A stretch of DNA of 64,000 nt. It comes from Candidatus Geothrix skivensis (GTDB taxonomy: Bacteria; Acidobacteriota; Holophagae; Holophagales; Holophagaceae). Below are positions 61,527-64,000 of this stretch, in pieces. The DNA lies in contig JADKIO010000009.1 of the NCBI GenBank assembly GCA_016721195.1, positions 62,001 through 126,000 on the forward strand. Direction: 5' to 3'. The position numbers and the translations under genes are program-made. The notes under the pieces were generated by a model. That model ran no database searches, was not told the DNA's origin, and saw only the letters and a list, made by a program, of their open reading frames with translations. How positions within the stretch are numbered: position 1 is the first letter of the stretch; each line of letters opens with the position of its first letter.

Positions 61527-62371
61527 GGGCCGCCGTAGGGTTTGACACCCGCCGTACCCTTCGGGGGCGGCTGATCGCTGATCTGAATCCTGCCGCTGGC
61601 ATCGGTCCACTGGTAAACACGGGTGGCGGCCCGCTGCTGGACCGAGGGTTCGGGCACCGTCTTCTGCTCCTCCACCTTGAAGCCGCCCCGGCCCTTCTGG
61701 AGGAGGGCCATGCTGCCCGCCAGCTTGGGATCCGCCTGCACCGCCTTGCGGTGGTAGAGGTCCAGCACCCTGGGCACGTAGGCCCGGGTCTCCCGGAAAG
61801 GAGGGATGCCCTTGTGCTTGTTCACGGCGCCTTCGCCGGCATTGTAGGCCGCCACCACCCGGATGAGATCCCCCGCGTAGTAGTCGTGGAGCCACTTCAG
61901 GTACTTTACGCCGCCGCTGATGTTCTGGCGGGGATCGAAGGGGTCCAGCACGCCGAAGCGCTCCGCCGTGGAGGGCATGAGCTGCATGAGGCCCAGGGCC
62001 CCGGCCCGGGAGCGGGCCTTGTAGTTGAAGGCGCTCTCCGCCTGGATGATGGCCCGGGCCAGGTGGGTGTCGACGCCCTCCACCTGGGCGATCTCGTCCA
62101 CCAGGGCGATGAGCTCAGGGCTCTTGAGGGCCCTGGCCATCTCGGCGGGCGTGACCGCGAGGCGGACCTTGCCCACGCCCACGTGCTTCAGCACCAGCCC
62201 CTGGCCCTTCATGTAGGCGGGCGGCAGGTTGTTGATCACCAGCCGGCCCTGCGGGTCGTAGTAGGTGTAGAGGTAGGTGACGCCGGGCCGCACCGGATCC
62301 TTGCTGACCCTCGGCGATCCGGCGACCAGGGCCAGGGTGGCGAGGGAGAGAAGGAGCAGAGGTCGGAGCAT
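61523..62371 (-). CDS. Lytic transglycosylase with SLT domain
   Basis: The 282-residue exported protein has a signal peptide (LRPLLLLSLATLALVAGS). A DUF4124-like strand follows (YLYTYYDPQGRLVINNLPP). The goose-lysozyme-type SLT domain (about 85-200) has the catalytic glutamate in AIIQAESAFNYKARSRAGALGLMQLMPSTAERFGV and AAYNAGEGAV. A second DUF4124-like stretch is near the end (VYQWTDASGRIQISDQPPP). It cleaves peptidoglycan glycan strands. Confidence 0.93.
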   Translation of the reverse strand: MLRPLLLLSLATLALVAGSPRVSKDPVRPGVTYLYTYYDPQGRLVINNLPPAYMKGQGLVLKHVGVGKVRLAVTPAEMARALKSPELIALVDEIAQVEGVDTHLARAIIQAESAFNYKARSRAGALGLMQLMPSTAERFGVLDPFDPRQNISGGVKYLKWLHDYYAGDLIRVVAAYNAGEGAVNKHKGIPPFRETRAYVPRVLDLYHRKAVQADPKLAGSMALLQKGRGGFKVEEQKTVPEPSVQQRAATRVYQWTDASGRIQISDQPPPKGTAGVKPYGGP

Positions 62372-62401
62372 CAGGCCTTCATGATACGGCCTGGCCTGCG
62401 G

Positions 62402-62836
62402 TCAGCCCAGGAAGGCCCGGAGGGCGGCCTCGGCGAAGGGGCCCGCATCATGGCGCGCTTCCACCTTGCCCCCGCCTGTGACACGTACCAGCTTGGCAAA
62501 AACATCGGCCTGCCAGCCGAATCGCTGTTTCAGGGCCTCGCCGCCCCGGTGGATCTGGACGACCTGATCCCAGACCGTTCCGGGCACGTGGGCTCGCATC
62601 GCCCTGGCCACGCTTTCCATGGCCCCGGCGTCGGTATCCATGGCCGCCGTGGGCAGGCTGAGGAAGGGAATGCCCCCTGCAGCCAGCGCGGTCTTCCAGG
62701 CGCCCACGTCATGCCGGGCCTCGTGGGTGAAGCCGATGATGAGGACGAGGCCCGCCTCGGGCAGATCCCGGGGGAAAGATGCCGGGCGGCCGGAAAGGGT
62801 GGTGCCTTCGAGGTCTGGGAGGCGGTCGGTGGTCAT
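62402..62836 (-). CDS. Thioredoxin-fold-like protein without the CxxC site
   Basis: The 144-residue protein begins LPDLEGTTLSGRPASFPRDLPEAGLVLIIGF, the pattern of redoxin-type thioredoxin folds, but the position of the redox cysteines reads THEARHDVGAW and no cysteine is present in the protein. It is therefore not a thiol oxidoreductase; a structural or binding role is likely. No signal peptide is visible. It lies 30 bases upstream of the transglycosylase on the same strand. Confidence 0.65.
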   Translation of the reverse strand: MTTDRLPDLEGTTLSGRPASFPRDLPEAGLVLIIGFTHEARHDVGAWKTALAAGGIPFLSLPTAAMDTDAGAMESVARAMRAHVPGTVWDQVVQIHRGGEALKQRFGWQADVFAKLVRVTGGGKVEARHDAGPFAEAALRAFLG

Positions 62837-62983
62837 GGCTACCTCTGCTTGCCTTTCTGATGACTGGAGTCAGTGGGTTGGGTTTCTTTGTTCGGCAGCC
62901 ACTGGCCTTGGTACCACCCTGGGTTACTGAGGCCAACCTGGTTGAGATACTCAGCCCGACGGGTGGTCGGCTGGAATAAATTA

Positions 62984-63100
62984 CTCGCCGGGCGCCGGCT
63001 TCGCAGGCTGTCCCGCAGGAGATTGACTCTCACCCATCGGCCTCCGTGGCATAAGCTCCTCGCCGGGTCCCGGCTTCGTGGGCGACATTCAGTCGCCCAC
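62984..63100. repeat. Direct repeat pair and hairpin downstream of icmF
   Basis: CTCGCCGGGCGCCGGCTTCG (62984-63003) recurs as CTCGCCGGGTCCCGGCTTCG (63059-63078), 18 of 20 bases equal and 75 bases apart. The second copy is followed by a perfect hairpin GTGGGCGAC/GTCGCCCAC with loop ATTCA (63078-63100). The hairpin may terminate the minus-strand mutase gene; the repeats look like a degenerate intergenic element. Confidence 0.6.
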
Positions 63101-63119
63101 TTCGCCACCCGGCGGTCGC

Positions 63120-64000
63120 TTACATATTCCTGCGGTACTGCCCACCGACTTCGTAGAGGGCCTGGCTGATCTGGCCCAGGCTACAGACCTTGGCGGCGTC
63201 GAGGAGGGCGTCGAAGAGGTTGCCGTTGTCCCGGGCCACGGTCTTCAGCCGCTCCAGGGCCGCCGGGGCCCGGTGGGCGTTGCGGGCCTGGAAGGCAGCC
63301 AGGGTGTCGATCTGCTGCTGCTTTTCCGCTTCGGTGCTGCGGATCAGCTCAGGGGTGCCGGGCTCTGCGGCCTGGGGGTTGAGGAAGGTGTTCACGCCGA
63401 TGATGGGGAGCTCCCCACTGTGCTTGAGGTGCTCGTACTGCATGGACTCTTCCTGGATCTTTCCCCGCTGGTACATGGTCTCCATGGCCCCCAGCACCCC
63501 GCCCCGATCGGCCAGGCGGCGGAACTCCAGGAGCACCGCTTCCTCCACCAGCTCTGTCAGCTGTTCGATGAAGAAGGCCCCCTGCAGGGGATTCTCGTTC
63601 TTGGCCTGGCCCAGCTCCCGGTTGATGATGAGCTGCACGGCGATGGCCCGGCGCACGCTGCCTTCCGTGGGGGTGGTGATGGCCTCGTCATAGGCATTGG
63701 TGTGCAGGCTGTTGCAGTTGTCATAGATGGCGTAGAGTGCCTGCAGCGTGGTGCGGATGTCGTTGAAATCCACCTCCTGGGCATGGAGGGAGCGGCCGCT
63801 GGTCTGGATGTGGTACTTCAGCTTCTGGCTGCGCTCGTTGGCGCCGTACTTCTCCTTCATGGCCACGGCCCAGATGCGGCGGGCCACCCGGCCGATGACG
63901 CTGTACTCGGGGTCCAGACCGTTGCTGAAGAAGAAGGAGAGATTCGGCGCGAAGTCGTCGATGTGCATGCCGCGGGAGAGGTAGTACTCCACAAAGGTGA
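63120..64000 (-). CDS. icmF: Fused isobutyryl-CoA mutase-like protein, C-terminal part (runs off the window)
   Basis: The visible 293 codons are the C-terminal part of a B12-dependent acyl-CoA mutase. HIDDFAPNLSFFFSNGLDPEYSVIGRVARRIWAVAMKEKYGA and HIQTSGRSLHAQEVDFNDIRTTLQALYAIYDNCNSLHTNAYDEA belong to the substrate-binding barrel. The ending SLGQISQALYEVGGQYRRNM is typical of IcmF, in which the B12 domain, a MeaB-like GTPase and the barrel are fused. It interconverts isobutyryl-CoA and butyryl-CoA. The frame remains open to the window edge, so the N-terminal two thirds lie to the right. Plain methylmalonyl-CoA mutase is less likely because of the C-terminal sequence. Confidence 0.85.
   Translation of the reverse strand, partial: TFVEYYLSRGMHIDDFAPNLSFFFSNGLDPEYSVIGRVARRIWAVAMKEKYGANERSQKLKYHIQTSGRSLHAQEVDFNDIRTTLQALYAIYDNCNSLHTNAYDEAITTPTEGSVRRAIAVQLIINRELGQAKNENPLQGAFFIEQLTELVEEAVLLEFRRLADRGGVLGAMETMYQRGKIQEESMQYEHLKHSGELPIIGVNTFLNPQAAEPGTPELIRSTEAEKQQQIDTLAAFQARNAHRAPAALERLKTVARDNGNLFDALLDAAKVCSLGQISQALYEVGGQYRRNM

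Overview
The window is a high-GC bacterial chromosome segment. Its gene content suggests Acidobacteriota, class Holophagae (Geothrix/Holophaga-like): a fused isobutyryl-CoA mutase, a type V patatin/barrel protein, a REC plus PPDK_N fusion, an SNF2/SWIM pair and many S9/S41/M2 peptidases. No rRNA or intact tRNA is present, so this placement is inference from gene content.

Layout. (1) 1-6690: a nitrate/nitric-oxide module with an Rrf2 regulator, two NarK-type transporters, the iron-sulfur repair protein RIC and a small unknown protein. It is followed by a P4-type integrase broken by three frameshifts and a fragment matching the 3' end of a tRNA or tmRNA gene with its terminator. This looks like the decayed end of an integrated island. 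(2) 6690-7070: a gene-free stretch with extreme C and G homopolymers. (3) 7071-27136: a beta-glucan (laminarin-type beta-1,3/1,6-glucan) utilisation locus. It holds GH30, three GH17 enzymes, GH81, a lipoprotein made of five copies of one putative glycan-binding module, a LacI/AraC hybrid regulator, an outer-membrane porin, a mutarotase-like protein, a GPH sugar symporter and a 1156-residue GH94-like (GH149/GH161-type) phosphorylase. (4) 27137-45660: housekeeping and metabolic genes: gdhA, the REC-PPDK_N protein, gmk, an S41 protease, an acyl-CoA dehydrogenase and an S9 peptidase. On the minus strand there follows a tight run of M2 peptidase, hslO, acyltransferase, queC, queF and folK, and then modABC on the plus strand. 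(5) 45661-64000: glycine decarboxylase subunits (gcvPA carries an apparent frameshift), a patatin/POTRA/barrel protein, rph, rpiB, the SNF2 and SWIM pair, ridA, a LytS/LytTR two-component system, a Spy-like protein, a small outer-membrane barrel, an Hpt protein, a lytic transglycosylase and the 3' end of an icmF-like mutase.

How the glucan genes would work together (inference): GH81 and the GH17 lipoprotein cut beta-1,3-glucan outside the cytoplasm while the five-module lipoprotein holds the polymer. Oligosaccharides pass the porin and the GPH symporter. In the cytoplasm two signal-less GH17 enzymes, GH30 (beta-1,6 branches) and the phosphorylase finish degradation to glucose and glucose-1-phosphate. 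The LacI/AraC hybrid sits between the binding protein and GH81 and probably senses a breakdown product. No SusC/SusD pair is present, so this is a different solution from the Bacteroidota laminarin loci.
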